Source: Roseovarius dicentrarchi (lineage in GTDB: Bacteria; Pseudomonadota; Alphaproteobacteria; Rhodobacterales; Rhodobacteraceae). From it: 64,000 nt of DNA. The stretch spans positions 1 to 64,000 of the forward strand of contig NZ_QNQP01000003.1 in assembly GCF_003316635.1 (NCBI RefSeq), read 5' to 3'. Position numbers and translations under genes: made by a program. The notes under the pieces were generated by a model. That model ran no database searches, was not told the origin of the DNA, and worked only from the letters and a program-made list of their open reading frames with translations. Below, piece by piece: positions 46,671 through 55,356 of the stretch (within the stretch, counting starts at the first letter, position 1; each line of letters begins with the position of its first letter).

Positions 46671-47438
46671 ATGGATATCAAAGACAAAACCTTCATCATC
46701 ACCGGCAGCGGGTCGGGCCTGGGATCGGCCACCGCGCGCCGCATCGTCGCGGCTGGCGGGCGCGTCATGCTGGCGGACCTGAACGCCGAAAGCGGCGCAG
46801 CCCTGGCCGATGAACTGGGACCGCAGGCCGCCTTTGCCAAGGTGGATGTCTGCGACGAGGCCAGCGCCGAGGGGGCCATTGCCGCCTGCGGTGACACCTT
46901 TGGCGACCTGCACGGGCTGGTAAACTGCGCCGGTGTCGCGCCGTCGGAAAAGGTGGTCGGGCGCAAGGGCGCGCATCAACTGGACAGCTTCACCCGCACC
47001 ATTCAGATCAACCTGATCGGCACGTTCAACATGCTGCGCCTTGCCGCAGCCGCGATGATGAACACGCAGCCCGATGAAAACGGCGAACGCGGCGTGATCG
47101 TGAACACCGCCTCCATCGCCGCCTTTGACGGCCAGATCGCGCAGGCGGCTTATGCGGCGTCCAAGGGCGGCGTGGTGTCCATGACCTTGCCGATTGCGCG
47201 CGAACTGGCGCGCAGCGGGATCCGCGTCATGACCATCGCGCCCGGTATTTTTGAAACGCCCATGATGGCCGCCATGCCCGAGGAGGTCCAGACATCCCTG
47301 GGCCAGAGCGTGCCGTTCCCGCAGCGGATGGGCCGCCCGGATGAATTTGCCGGGCTGGTCGCACATATCATCGAAAACTCCTATCTGAACGGCGAGATCA
47401 TTCGCCTCGATGGGGCCATTCGCATGGCGGCCAAGTAA
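46671..47438 (+). CDS. Type II 3-hydroxyacyl-CoA dehydrogenase (SDR)
   Basis: 255 residues. NAD motif [14 protein letters not shown], catalytic Ser in [10 protein letters not shown], and Y-A-A-S-K are all intact. The pattern V-D-V-C-D-E-A-S and the long insertion before N-T-A-S-I-A resemble human HSD17B10-type short-chain 3-hydroxyacyl-CoA dehydrogenases, which act in isoleucine and branched acyl-CoA oxidation. AAGGGA lies 8 nt upstream. The next gene is a thiolase, giving the last two steps of beta-oxidation. Confidence 0.88.
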   Translation: MDIKDKTFIITGSGSGLGSATARRIVAAGGRVMLADLNAESGAALADELGPQAAFAKVDVCDEASAEGAIAACGDTFGDLHGLVNCAGVAPSEKVVGRKGAHQLDSFTRTIQINLIGTFNMLRLAAAAMMNTQPDENGERGVIVNTASIAAFDGQIAQAAYAASKGGVVSMTLPIARELARSGIRVMTIAPGIFETPMMAAMPEEVQTSLGQSVPFPQRMGRPDEFAGLVAHIIENSYLNGEIIRLDGAIRMAAK

Positions 47439-47466
47439 CCGCCGCGCAAACGCAAAGGACACCGAC

Positions 47467-48657
47467 ATGACCAAATCCGCTGATCCAATCGTGATCGTCA
47501 GCGCCGCCCGCACGCCTTTGGGCGGGTTTCAGGGCGCCTTCTCCAGCCTGACCGCACCGCAGCTGGGCGCGGCCGCCCTGCGCGCCGCAACCGAACGGTC
47601 GACACTCAATCCCGCCGATATTCAGGAGGTCAACATGGGCTGCGTCCTGCCCGCCGGTCTGGGGCAGGCGCCCGCGCGGCAGGCGTCGCTGGGGGCGGGG
47701 CTGCCGCTGTCCACCGGCTGCACGACCGTCAACAAGATGTGCGGATCGGGCATGAAGGCCGTCATGCTGGCGCATGATTCCATTCTGGCAGGCAGCGCCG
47801 ATATCATGGCCGCCGGCGGCATGGAAAGCATGACAAACGCGCCTTACATGCTGGACCGGGCGCGCGCGGGCTACCGCATGGGACATGGCCGGACGCTGGA
47901 CCATATGTTCATGGACGGGCTTGAGGATGCCTATGACAAGGGCAGGCTGATGGGCACCTTTGCCGAGGATTGCGCGCAAAGCTATGGCTTCAACCGCGAG
48001 GAGCAGGACGCGTTTGCCATCGAATCGCTGAGCCGCGCACAGCAGTCCATCGCGCAGGGGCTGGCAGATGATGAAACGGTCACTGTCACCGTGAAAACCC
48101 GCAAGGGCGAGGTTGAGGTCCGACATGACGAGCAGCCCGGTCAGGCGGATGTGGCAAAAATCCCCAAGCTGAAGCCCGCATTCAGCGCCGATGGCACGGT
48201 CACGGCTGCCAACTCCAGCTCGATCTCGGACGGGGCGGCGGCGCTGGTGCTGATGCGCCGGTCCGAGGCGGACAGGCGCGGCCTTCAGCCGCTGGCCGTG
48301 ATCTGCGGCCACTCCACCTATGGGCACGAGCCGAACCTGTTCCCGACCGCCCCGGTTGACGCCACCCGCCAGTTGCTGGCCAAAGTCGGCTGGAGCGCGG
48401 GCGACGTTGATCTGTATGAATTCAACGAGGCGTTCGCCGTCGTCGCCATGGCCGCAATGCGCGATCTGGATCTGCCCCATGACAAGGTGAACGTGCGCGG
48501 CGGGGCCTGCGCGCTGGGCCATCCTATCGGCGCATCGGGCGCGCGCATCCTTGTCACGCTGCTGTCTGCGATGAAGGAACGTCAGGCAAAACGCGGGCTT
48601 GCGGCGATTTGCCTTGGCGGCGGCGAGGCGACCGCGATGGCGCTTGAACTGGTCTGA
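47467..48657 (+). CDS. Acetyl-CoA acetyltransferase (thiolase)
   Basis: 396 residues. Active-site Cys in N-K-M-C-G-S-G-M-K near residue 90; G-G-M-E-S-M-T-N-A-P-Y; E-F-N-E-A-F-A; His in G-G-A-C-A-L-G-H-P-I-G-A-S-G-A-R; and the second Cys in I-C-L-G-G-G-E-A. It cleaves or condenses 3-ketoacyl-CoA. AAAGGA is 7 nt before ATG 47467. Follows the HSD10-like gene by 28 bp, and a LysR gene follows after a hairpin. Confidence 0.94.
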   Translation: MTKSADPIVIVSAARTPLGGFQGAFSSLTAPQLGAAALRAATERSTLNPADIQEVNMGCVLPAGLGQAPARQASLGAGLPLSTGCTTVNKMCGSGMKAVMLAHDSILAGSADIMAAGGMESMTNAPYMLDRARAGYRMGHGRTLDHMFMDGLEDAYDKGRLMGTFAEDCAQSYGFNREEQDAFAIESLSRAQQSIAQGLADDETVTVTVKTRKGEVEVRHDEQPGQADVAKIPKLKPAFSADGTVTAANSSSISDGAAALVLMRRSEADRRGLQPLAVICGHSTYGHEPNLFPTAPVDATRQLLAKVGWSAGDVDLYEFNEAFAVVAMAAMRDLDLPHDKVNVRGGACALGHPIGASGARILVTLLSAMKERQAKRGLAAICLGGGEATAMALELV

Positions 48658-48669
48658 TCTTGTATCGAT

Positions 48670-48698
48670 GCGCGGCACGATGATTTATCGTGCCGCGC
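48670..48698. terminator. Strong hairpin after the thiolase gene
   Basis: GCGCGGCACGAT at 48670-48681 and ATCGTGCCGCGC at 48687-48698 form a perfect 12-bp stem with a 5-base loop, 12 nt after the thiolase stop. No T-run follows, so it may be a terminator with a weak tail, an RNA-stability stem, or a dyad for the adjacent LysR regulator. Confidence 0.55.
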
Positions 48699-48782
48699 CT
48701 GTACTGCCCTTTTCACATTGCACGGGTCCGCCGGGCGTCTTTTCAGGTTAGGATACTCCGACAAGATGCGGTTGGGGGGCTT

Positions 48783-49685
48783 ATGGACAAGGCGCTGAAC
48801 TGGGATTTGCTGCGGTCCTTTCTGACCGTCGCGCGCACCGGCAAGCTGACAAAGGCGGCGCGCGCCCTCAAAATTGACCACTCGACGCTCAGCCGCCGGG
48901 TAAAGCAGCTGGAGCGTGAACTGGACACGCATTTGTTTACCCGCAGCCTGACCGGATACGAATTGACCAAACAGGGCGAGAAGCTGCTGGAACAGGTCGA
49001 AAAGATGGAATCGACCGTCTTTGGCATCAATCAGGAGTTTTCCGACGAAAAATCCAGCGTGTCGGGAACGGTCAGGATCGGTGCGCCCGACGGGTTTGGA
49101 ACCGCCTTTCTGGCGCCGCGTATCGGGCTGCTGCTGAATGCGCATCCCAACCTAGAGGTTGAAATTGTCGCCGCATCCCGCCGCTTCAGCCTGTCCAAGC
49201 GCGAGGCGGATATCGGCATCGGGCTGTTTCAGCCCACCCTCGACCGTCACAATGCCGTCAAGCTGACAGATTACGAATTGGGCCTGTACATCTCGCGCCA
49301 GCATCAGGAGAAGTTCGCGGATCTCAGGACGGTGCGGGATCTGCCCCGTTTTCCGTTTATCAGCTATATTGACGATCTTATTTTCACACCGGAATTGGAT
49401 TATCTCAGCTCGGTCTCCAAGGATATCGTTCCGCAAATCCGCAGCTCTAACCTGCTGGCGCAGATGCGGGCGACCATTTCGGGGGCGGGTGTATGCGTGT
49501 TGCCGTGTTTTCTGGCCAATGAGCGGCCCGATCTGGTCCGCGTTTTGCCAGACGACGTGAAAATAATGCGCACCTTCTGGATGGTCACCCATTCAGACAC
49601 GCAGCAATTGTTTCGCGTCCGCGCGGCGGCTGCATTCATTGCGGCCCAGGCGCGAACGTCCTCTGATTTTTTCACTCCACGATAG
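48783..49685 (+). CDS. LysR-family transcriptional regulator
   Basis: 300 residues. The N-terminal HTH is W-D-L-L-R-S-F-L-T-V-A-R-T-G-K-L-T-K-A-A, followed by D-H-S-T-L-S-R-R-V-K-Q-L-E; the rest is a periplasmic-binding-like effector domain. Start ATG 48783 follows a GGGGGG run. Same direction as the catabolic genes upstream rather than divergent, so its target is not obvious from the layout. Effector unknown. Confidence 0.9.
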   Translation: MDKALNWDLLRSFLTVARTGKLTKAARALKIDHSTLSRRVKQLERELDTHLFTRSLTGYELTKQGEKLLEQVEKMESTVFGINQEFSDEKSSVSGTVRIGAPDGFGTAFLAPRIGLLLNAHPNLEVEIVAASRRFSLSKREADIGIGLFQPTLDRHNAVKLTDYELGLYISRQHQEKFADLRTVRDLPRFPFISYIDDLIFTPELDYLSSVSKDIVPQIRSSNLLAQMRATISGAGVCVLPCFLANERPDLVRVLPDDVKIMRTFWMVTHSDTQQLFRVRAAAAFIAAQARTSSDFFTPR

Positions 49686-49708
49686 GGAACGTGCGGTGAT
49701 TCACCGTT

Positions 49709-50482
49709 TCAGGCGCCGGGATACCACGCGCCAAATTTTGCCGCGATTCCGTCAGGCAGGGCCGCTGCAAATTCGGCCGGATCCTGCGTGCCGCCGTCGC
49801 GCCCGCGATAATGATAGGGATAGACATAGGTCGGGGCGAATTCTGCAACGGCGGATGCGGCGGCGTCGGATTCCATGGTGAAGGGCAGATTCATACAGAC
49901 AAACGCAAGGTCGATATCTTGCAACGCCCGCATTTCCGGCGTGTCTTCGGTATCGCCCGAGACATAAATGCGAAAATCGCCATGCGTTATGACATAGCCA
50001 TTGTCGCGTCCTTTGGGGTGAAATTTCAGCCGCTCTTCGGTAATGTTGTAGGCGGGAATCGCCTCGATCTCATAGGCACCGCGCGTGGTTGCATCGCCGT
50101 TCGCCATAGAGGTGGACCGCGCGGCCAGATCATCGGGCAGCATGTCCATCACCGCAGGGTTCACCACCAGATGCGCATCCGGGCTTAGCGCGATCAATGC
50201 CTGAATTGTATCCAGGTCGAAATGATCGCCATGCTCATGCGTGATCAGGATCGTTGTGGGCATGCCCACCTGCTCAATCCTATCCACATGACCCACCGGA
50301 TCGACGGCAATCAAACCTGCCGTGCTGTCGATAAGAAAACTTGCATGATCAATCGGATAGATGGACACGTCGCCGCCGGGGCTGTCGAATGTCTGATGCT
50401 CCAGCCGGGCGGCGTAGGCGGCGAATGGCAGCACGGTGATCGCGGCGCCGGCACTGGTCAAAAATGTTCTGCGGGTCTGCAT
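49709..50482 (-). CDS. Tat-type exported metallo-beta-lactamase-fold hydrolase
   Basis: 257 residues. The N-terminus Q-T-R-R-T-F-L-T-S-A-G-A-A-I-T-V-L-P-F-A is a twin-arginine signal. The metal motif is I-T-H-E-H-G-D-H-F-D (HxHxDH), with further ligands in V-S-G-D-T-E-D-T and Y-P-Y-H-Y. This resembles UlaG/YfnR-like lactonase-type enzymes. ATG 50482 has GGAG 6 nt upstream; ATG 50488 abuts that GGAG. Substrate unknown. Confidence 0.85.
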   Translation of the reverse strand: MQTRRTFLTSAGAAITVLPFAAYAARLEHQTFDSPGGDVSIYPIDHASFLIDSTAGLIAVDPVGHVDRIEQVGMPTTILITHEHGDHFDLDTIQALIALSPDAHLVVNPAVMDMLPDDLAARSTSMANGDATTRGAYEIEAIPAYNITEERLKFHPKGRDNGYVITHGDFRIYVSGDTEDTPEMRALQDIDLAFVCMNLPFTMESDAAASAVAEFAPTYVYPYHYRGRDGGTQDPAEFAAALPDGIAAKFGAWYPGA

Positions 50483-50660
50483 CGGCATCTCCTGAATTGG
50501 GGCGGCAACTGGTTTTCATCTTCGGGCCGGGCTGAATGACAGCGCCGCGCCACCCGGTAATGGTAGGGGCGCGGCGCGCTGCGTCAAACGCGCGCATTTC
50601 CGGCGGCACCGGGCAGGCAGTCACTTTCGCCCGGCAAACCGGGTGTGATATGGTCGGCCC

Positions 50661-51917
50661 ATGCCCGCATTTTGCCGAGATTGCCTGAGCGCCAACGAGC
50701 CTGACCAGCGCCGCTGTGCAGTCTGCGGGCGGCCGCGCGTTCTGTCCCATCCCGAGCTGTTCGATCTGGGTATCGCGCATATGGATTGCGACGCGTTTTA
50801 CGCCAGCGTGGAAAAGCGCGACAACCCCGCGCTGGAGGGCAAGCCGGTGATCATCGGCGGCGGGCGGCGCGGCGTGGTGTCTACCGCCTGCTACGTGGCG
50901 CGCATTCGCGGCGTGCGTTCGGCCATGCCGATGTTTCAGGCGCTGAAACTGTGCCCCGATGCGGTCGTCATCAAGCCCCGGATGGAGGTTTATGCCGCCG
51001 TATCACGCCAGATCCGCGCCATGATGGAGGATCTGACCCCCGCGATCGAGCCGCTGTCGCTGGACGAGGCGTTCATGGATCTGCGCGGCACCGCCCGCCT
51101 GCACGGCGCGCCGCCCGCAATCATGCTGGCGCGGCTGGTGCAAAGGATGCGGGACGAGCTGGGCGTGACCGGCTCCATCGGGCTGAGCCATAACAAGTTT
51201 CTGGCGAAAATCGCGTCGGATCTGGACAAACCGCGCGGCTTTTCCGTGATCGGCGCCGCCGAGACGCCCGAATTTCTGCGGGATAAGCCGGTGCGCCTGA
51301 TATGGGGCGTCGGGCAGGCGGCGCAGATATCGCTGGAGGCGGCGGGGATTCGCACGTTTTCCGATCTGCTGCGTTGGGACCGGACGGACCTGCACGCGCG
51401 GTTCGGCGCCATGGGCGACAGGCTGTGGCATCTGGCGCGCGGGCACGATCATCGGCGCGTGGACGCGCGCGCGCCGGTCAAATCCATCTCGAACGAGACG
51501 ACGTTCAACACCGATACCGGCGATCTGGATATTCTGGACGGCCATATCTGGCGGCTGGCCGAAAAGGTGTCGGGCCGGGCCAAGGCGCGCGATCTGGCGG
51601 GGCGGGTTGTAACGCTGAAGCTCAAGCGCAGCAATCACACCAGCCTGACCCGCCGCCAATCCCTGCGCGATGCCAGCCAGATGGCCGATACCATCTACCG
51701 CACCGCCCGCGCGCTGATGGATGGTGCGGCGGGCGAGGCGCCGTTTCGCCTGATCGGGGTGGGCCTGTCGGATCTGGTGCCGGACAGCGCGGCGGATCTG
51801 TCCGGCGATCTGCTGGACCCCGGCGCCGCCCGGCGCAGCGGGGCCGAGCGCGCCAGCGACGAAATCCGCCGCCGCTTTGGCGATGCGGCCATCCTCAAGG
51901 GGCGCGCGCTGCGATAG
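50661..51917 (+). CDS. dinB: DNA polymerase IV with N-terminal zinc finger
   Basis: Y-family translesion polymerase, 418 residues. Before the catalytic domain, residues 1-25 carry C-R-D-C ... C-A-V-C, a small zinc-finger pair not found in E. coli DinB. The polymerase has A-H-M-D-C-D-A-F-Y-A-S-V-E and L-S-L-D-E-A-F-M-D, the metal-binding acidic triad, then the helix-hairpin-helix and little-finger regions. The terminal E. coli-type beta-clamp motif is not obvious. The ribosome-binding site is weak; starting at the first ATG keeps the zinc finger. Confidence 0.93.
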   Translation: MPAFCRDCLSANEPDQRRCAVCGRPRVLSHPELFDLGIAHMDCDAFYASVEKRDNPALEGKPVIIGGGRRGVVSTACYVARIRGVRSAMPMFQALKLCPDAVVIKPRMEVYAAVSRQIRAMMEDLTPAIEPLSLDEAFMDLRGTARLHGAPPAIMLARLVQRMRDELGVTGSIGLSHNKFLAKIASDLDKPRGFSVIGAAETPEFLRDKPVRLIWGVGQAAQISLEAAGIRTFSDLLRWDRTDLHARFGAMGDRLWHLARGHDHRRVDARAPVKSISNETTFNTDTGDLDILDGHIWRLAEKVSGRAKARDLAGRVVTLKLKRSNHTSLTRRQSLRDASQMADTIYRTARALMDGAAGEAPFRLIGVGLSDLVPDSAADLSGDLLDPGAARRSGAERASDEIRRRFGDAAILKGRALR

Positions 51918-51920
51918 CGG

Positions 51921-52784
51921 CTATTCTGCGGCCAGCGGCATCGCGGCGGCGCGCCCGATATCGGTTATGTCCGCAATAACGCCTGCCAAAAGCGCCTGAA
52001 ACGCGCCAAAGCCGGGCGCGGGGCGCACCGCCTTTTCGTCCATATACAGCGCGCGGTCGATTTCGATCTGAACCGCATGGCGGCCCCGCGCCGGGCGCCC
52101 GTAAGCCTGCGCGATATAGGCGCCGGCAAACGGCGTGTTGCGCGCCACCACCAGCCCGGCGGCGGTAAATGCCGCCTCGATCCGGTCGGTCACATCGCCC
52201 GACGCCGATGCGCCGAAACGGGTGCCCAGCACCACATCGGGACGCCGCGCGCCGGGGCGCACGGTGCCGTCCATCGCCTCGTGCGGCATGGAATGGCAGT
52301 CGATCAGGATCGCGCGCCCGAACATGCGGTGCGCAATGTCCATCTGTGCGGCCAGCGCGGCGTGATAGGGCCTCCAGACTGCTTCGATCCGGGCCTGCGC
52401 CTCGGCAGGGGCTAGTTTGCCACGGTAAATCGCCCGCCCGCCCGCCACAACGCGCGGGATGACGCCCAGACCGGCAGCGACGCGGGGGTTGTGCCCGGCA
52501 TGGCGCACCCCTTCGATCAGGGCCGGGTCCAGCTCATCCGCGTTGCGATTCAGATCGACAAAGGCGCGCGGCGCCCCGGCCAGCAGCAAGGGCGCGCCGT
52601 GCTGCGGCGCCGCCGCAAACAGCAGATCCACAAAGGCATCCTCAGAGCTGCGCAGCGTCAGCGCATCCAGTTCGGAGGCGCGTAAAAACCAGTCGGAATA
52701 GTTGCGCGCACTGTGCGGCGAGGCAAAAACGCAGCAGGTATCATGCCGGTCCGGCGCGTGCAGATGAAAGGCGGCGTTGTGCAT
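51921..52784 (-). CDS. N-formylglutamate amidohydrolase family protein
   Basis: 287 residues. Family features are C-V-F-A-S-P-H-S-A-R-N-Y, the block A-F-V-D-L-N-R-N-A-D-E-L, the metal/catalytic stretch I-L-I-D-C-H-S-M-P, and V-Q-I-E-I-D-R-A-L-Y. HutG-type enzymes hydrolyse N-formylglutamate in histidine degradation; other hut genes are absent here, so the substrate may be another N-acyl amino acid. ATG 52784 has GGAG 5 nt upstream; ATG 52829 is an alternative. Convergent with dinB, 3 nt apart. Confidence 0.85.
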   Translation of the reverse strand: MHNAAFHLHAPDRHDTCCVFASPHSARNYSDWFLRASELDALTLRSSEDAFVDLLFAAAPQHGAPLLLAGAPRAFVDLNRNADELDPALIEGVRHAGHNPRVAAGLGVIPRVVAGGRAIYRGKLAPAEAQARIEAVWRPYHAALAAQMDIAHRMFGRAILIDCHSMPHEAMDGTVRPGARRPDVVLGTRFGASASGDVTDRIEAAFTAAGLVVARNTPFAGAYIAQAYGRPARGRHAVQIEIDRALYMDEKAVRPAPGFGAFQALLAGVIADITDIGRAAAMPLAAE

Positions 52785-52941
52785 GATATCTCCGGCTTGG
52801 GCAGGTTTATGATAGTCCGAAGTTTTCATTATGCAAAAGCCCTTGATCCCCCGCGCGACTCCTTTTATAGACCTGCGGACCGGCGTTTGCTTTTGCGCCC
52901 CTTTCGTACGGGGGGCAATGGGGCATGGCGCAGGTATTCAT

Positions 52942-53016
52942 GGGTGATTAGCTCAGTGGTAGAGCACTTCGTTGACATCGAAGGGGTCACAAGTTCGAAC
53001 CTTGTATCGCCCACCA
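52942..53016 (+). tRNA. tRNA-Val (anticodon GAC)
   Basis: 75 nt including the encoded CCA. Acceptor GGGTGAT pairs with ATCGCCC with one G-T pair. The D-arm AGCTCAGTGGTAGAGC, anticodon stem CTTCG/CGAAG with loop T-T-GAC-A-T, and T-arm AAGTTCGAACCTT are complete. Confidence 0.97.
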
Positions 53017-53095
53017 TGAATTCACTGGCGCCGGTTTCGGCGCCGCCCGCAACCTCAGGCGCTGGCCCGCGCCACGATAGATCAGGAGATGAACG

Positions 53096-53221
53096 ATGAA
53101 GGTTCGCAACTCGCTCCGCTCGCTCAAGAACCGGCACCGGGATTGCCGTATCGTGCGCCGCAAAGGCCGCGTTTACGTCATCAACAAGACCCAAGGCCGC
53201 TTCAAGGCCCGTCAGGGCTAA
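53096..53221 (+). CDS. rpmJ: 50S ribosomal protein L36, zinc-independent form
   Basis: 41-residue ribosomal protein starting [13 protein letters not shown] and ending R-F-K-A-R-Q-G. It lacks the C-x2-C...C-x4-H zinc ligands of the 37-residue form and keeps a single cysteine. AGGAG lies 7 nt before the ATG. A clear intrinsic terminator follows. This is the usual alphaproteobacterial version. Confidence 0.95.
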   Translation: MKVRNSLRSLKNRHRDCRIVRRKGRVYVINKTQGRFKARQG

Positions 53222-53255
53222 GCTGGCAACAATTCCTTAGGGAATTGGCAGTATC

Positions 53256-53286
53256 AAAACCCCGTCTCATCCGAGGCGGGGTTTTT
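53256..53286 (+). terminator. Intrinsic terminator after rpmJ
   Basis: AAAACCCCG-T-CTC at 53256-53268 pairs with GAG-G-CGGGG-TTTT, around an ATCC loop, and ends in TTTTT. A smaller hairpin CAATTCC/GGAATTG lies just upstream at about 53230-53247. Confidence 0.92.
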
Positions 53287-53371
53287 CGCATGTCTGTTCG
53301 CATGACGGGCAGGCTATTGCCTGCGGGCGCCGATGCGGATTATCTGGCGCACATGCAGCAGGGGGCAGGAT

Positions 53372-54610
53372 ATGCAGGCGCAAAACATCGTTGTCGTCGG
53401 GGCCGGTATTTGCGGGCTGTCCGCCGCGATCTGGCTGCGCCGCGCTGGCCATACCGTGACGCTGATCGACAGGGACGGGCCGGGCGCCGGCGCGTCCTAT
53501 GGTAATGCAGGGCTGCTGGCGGAATGGGCCGTGGTGCCGGTCAGCGAGCCGGGGATTGCGTGGACGGGCCTGAAATACCTGGTGTCGCGCGATGCGCCGC
53601 TGTCGCTGCAATGGTCGCAACTGCCGCGGCTGGCGCCATGGCTGGCGCAGTTCCTGCGCAATTCGACCGATACGCGCACGCGCCGGATTTCTAGCGCGCT
53701 GTCGCATCTGCTGCACGATAGCGTCGATCAGCATCGCGCGCTGACGCGCGGCACGCGGGCCGAGCGGTGCATCGCCTCCAGCGATATCGGCTGGGCCTAC
53801 CCGAATCGCGCGGCCTATCATGCTGATGCCTATTCATGGGAATTGCGGCGCATTGCCGGCTACACCCCCGAGGTGAATGATGGCCCCGAAGTGCAGGAAA
53901 TCGAGCCGATGCTTGGCCCGGCCACCACCTGCCTTGTGCGCCTGAAGGGCCACGGGCACATCACCAATCCGGGCGCCTACATGGCCGATCTGGCCCGCGT
54001 GTTGGAGGATGAGGGCGGCACCGTGCGACGCGCCGAAATGCGCGATGTGACCATGGTGGATGGCCGCATTACGCAGGTTTTGACAGACGAACGCCCGCTT
54101 CCCTGCGACACGGCCGTTCTGGCGGCGGGCATCTGGTCCGAGCCGCTGGCGCGTAAACTGGGTGTGCGCGTGCCGCTGGTGGCCGAGCGGGGGTTTCATC
54201 TGGAATTTCAGAACCCGTCGCAGATGCCGACCATGCCGATGATGATGACCAGCGGTAAATTTGCGGTCAATCCGATGCAGCTGGGCCTGCGCTGCGCCGG
54301 CATGGTCGAACTGGGCGGCACGTCCGAAAAAATGTCGCGCGGGCCGCTGAACCTGCTGGCGCGTAACGTGGCGCGGGTGTTTCCCGATCTGCGCTATGAC
54401 AGCGTTGAGGAGTGGATGGGTTACCGCCCTTCAACCCCGGACAGCCTGCCGCTGATCGGGGAAATGGGCGCCAGCGGCGTGTTCGCGGCGTTCGGTCATC
54501 AGCATATCGGCCTGACCGGCGGCCCCAAGACGGGGCGCTGGGTGGCGGATATGATCGACGGGCGCGGCAATGCCGAGCTGCACACATTTGACGCCAACCG
54601 CTTTGGTTGA
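53372..54610 (+). CDS. DadA-family FAD-dependent D-amino acid dehydrogenase
   Basis: 412 residues. The FAD motif V-V-V-G-A-G-I-C-G-L-S-A-A is at the start. A DadA-type middle (G-A-S-Y-G-N-A-G-L-L) and C-terminal W-M-G-Y-R-P-S-T-P-D-S-L-P-L-I-G follow, and G-H-Q-H-I-G-L-T-G-G-P closes the FAD site. It probably oxidises a D- or secondary amino acid at the membrane, with electrons to the quinone pool. ATG 53372 directly precedes the FAD motif; the ATG at 53333 adds an implausible leader. Confidence 0.87.
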   Translation: MQAQNIVVVGAGICGLSAAIWLRRAGHTVTLIDRDGPGAGASYGNAGLLAEWAVVPVSEPGIAWTGLKYLVSRDAPLSLQWSQLPRLAPWLAQFLRNSTDTRTRRISSALSHLLHDSVDQHRALTRGTRAERCIASSDIGWAYPNRAAYHADAYSWELRRIAGYTPEVNDGPEVQEIEPMLGPATTCLVRLKGHGHITNPGAYMADLARVLEDEGGTVRRAEMRDVTMVDGRITQVLTDERPLPCDTAVLAAGIWSEPLARKLGVRVPLVAERGFHLEFQNPSQMPTMPMMMTSGKFAVNPMQLGLRCAGMVELGGTSEKMSRGPLNLLARNVARVFPDLRYDSVEEWMGYRPSTPDSLPLIGEMGASGVFAAFGHQHIGLTGGPKTGRWVADMIDGRGNAELHTFDANRFG

Positions 54611-54654
54611 AGCCGCGGCGTGCCGGACATCGTGGGCCGGCACGCCGCGATGGC

Positions 54655-55191
54655 TTAGCCCAGCAGCTCGCGCAGCCGCGTCATCCGCGCCTCGATCTGC
54701 TTTTTAAGAAAATCATTGGTCAGGGCGCCGTTTTCGTCAAATTCGTTCTGCGCCGCCGCGACCAGAATCAGCGGACCATGCACGACGTGGACCTGTAGCT
54801 GCGTCAGGATGGAATGAGTCATGAAGTGCCCGGTTTCCCCGCCACTGCGGCCACCGGCGGCGGACAGAATCACGGCAACCTTGTCCTTGAATACAGGCGG
54901 CCGCGCGCGGCTGATCCAGTCAATCGCGTTTTTCAGAACGCCGGAAATGCCCTTGTTATATTCGGGCGCACCGATAATCAGCGCATCGGCGCGCACCACC
55001 TGATCTATCAGCGTCTGAACGGATGCCGGCATTCCCTCATCCTCGACATCACCGTCATAAAGCGGCAGGTTCAGATCGCCCGTCATCACGTCGGCATCGC
55101 CAAAGGCGCGCACGGCCTCGGCAATCAACATGCGGTTGTAGGAGCCTTTGCGCAAAGACCCCGACATGGTGAGAAGAACAGGTTTGCCCAT
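54655..55191 (-). CDS. NADPH-dependent FMN reductase
   Basis: Flavodoxin-fold protein of 178 residues. FMN-binding elements S-G-S-L-R-K-G-S-Y-N-R near the start and A-P-E-Y-N-K-G-I-S-G-V-L-K-N-A-I-D-W in the middle identify the NAD(P)H FMN-reductase/azoreductase family. AAGGAA is 6 nt before ATG 55191. A LysR gene lies upstream on the same strand; it may control this gene or act elsewhere. Confidence 0.9.
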   Translation of the reverse strand: MGKPVLLTMSGSLRKGSYNRMLIAEAVRAFGDADVMTGDLNLPLYDGDVEDEGMPASVQTLIDQVVRADALIIGAPEYNKGISGVLKNAIDWISRARPPVFKDKVAVILSAAGGRSGGETGHFMTHSILTQLQVHVVHGPLILVAAAQNEFDENGALTNDFLKKQIEARMTRLRELLG

Positions 55192-55356
55192 CAAATATTC
55201 CTTTTTGGTTCATGTCGGCCCTTATCTGCACCGCTTTGCGTGAAAAGCAAGCAGGTCGCGCAAGGTGCCCGACCAGAAAAAACCCCGGCGCGCCTGTGTG
55301 GGCGTCCGGGGCAGGTGGCCGTTTCCGGCAGTCAGGCAGTCAGGTGTATCGCGGGG

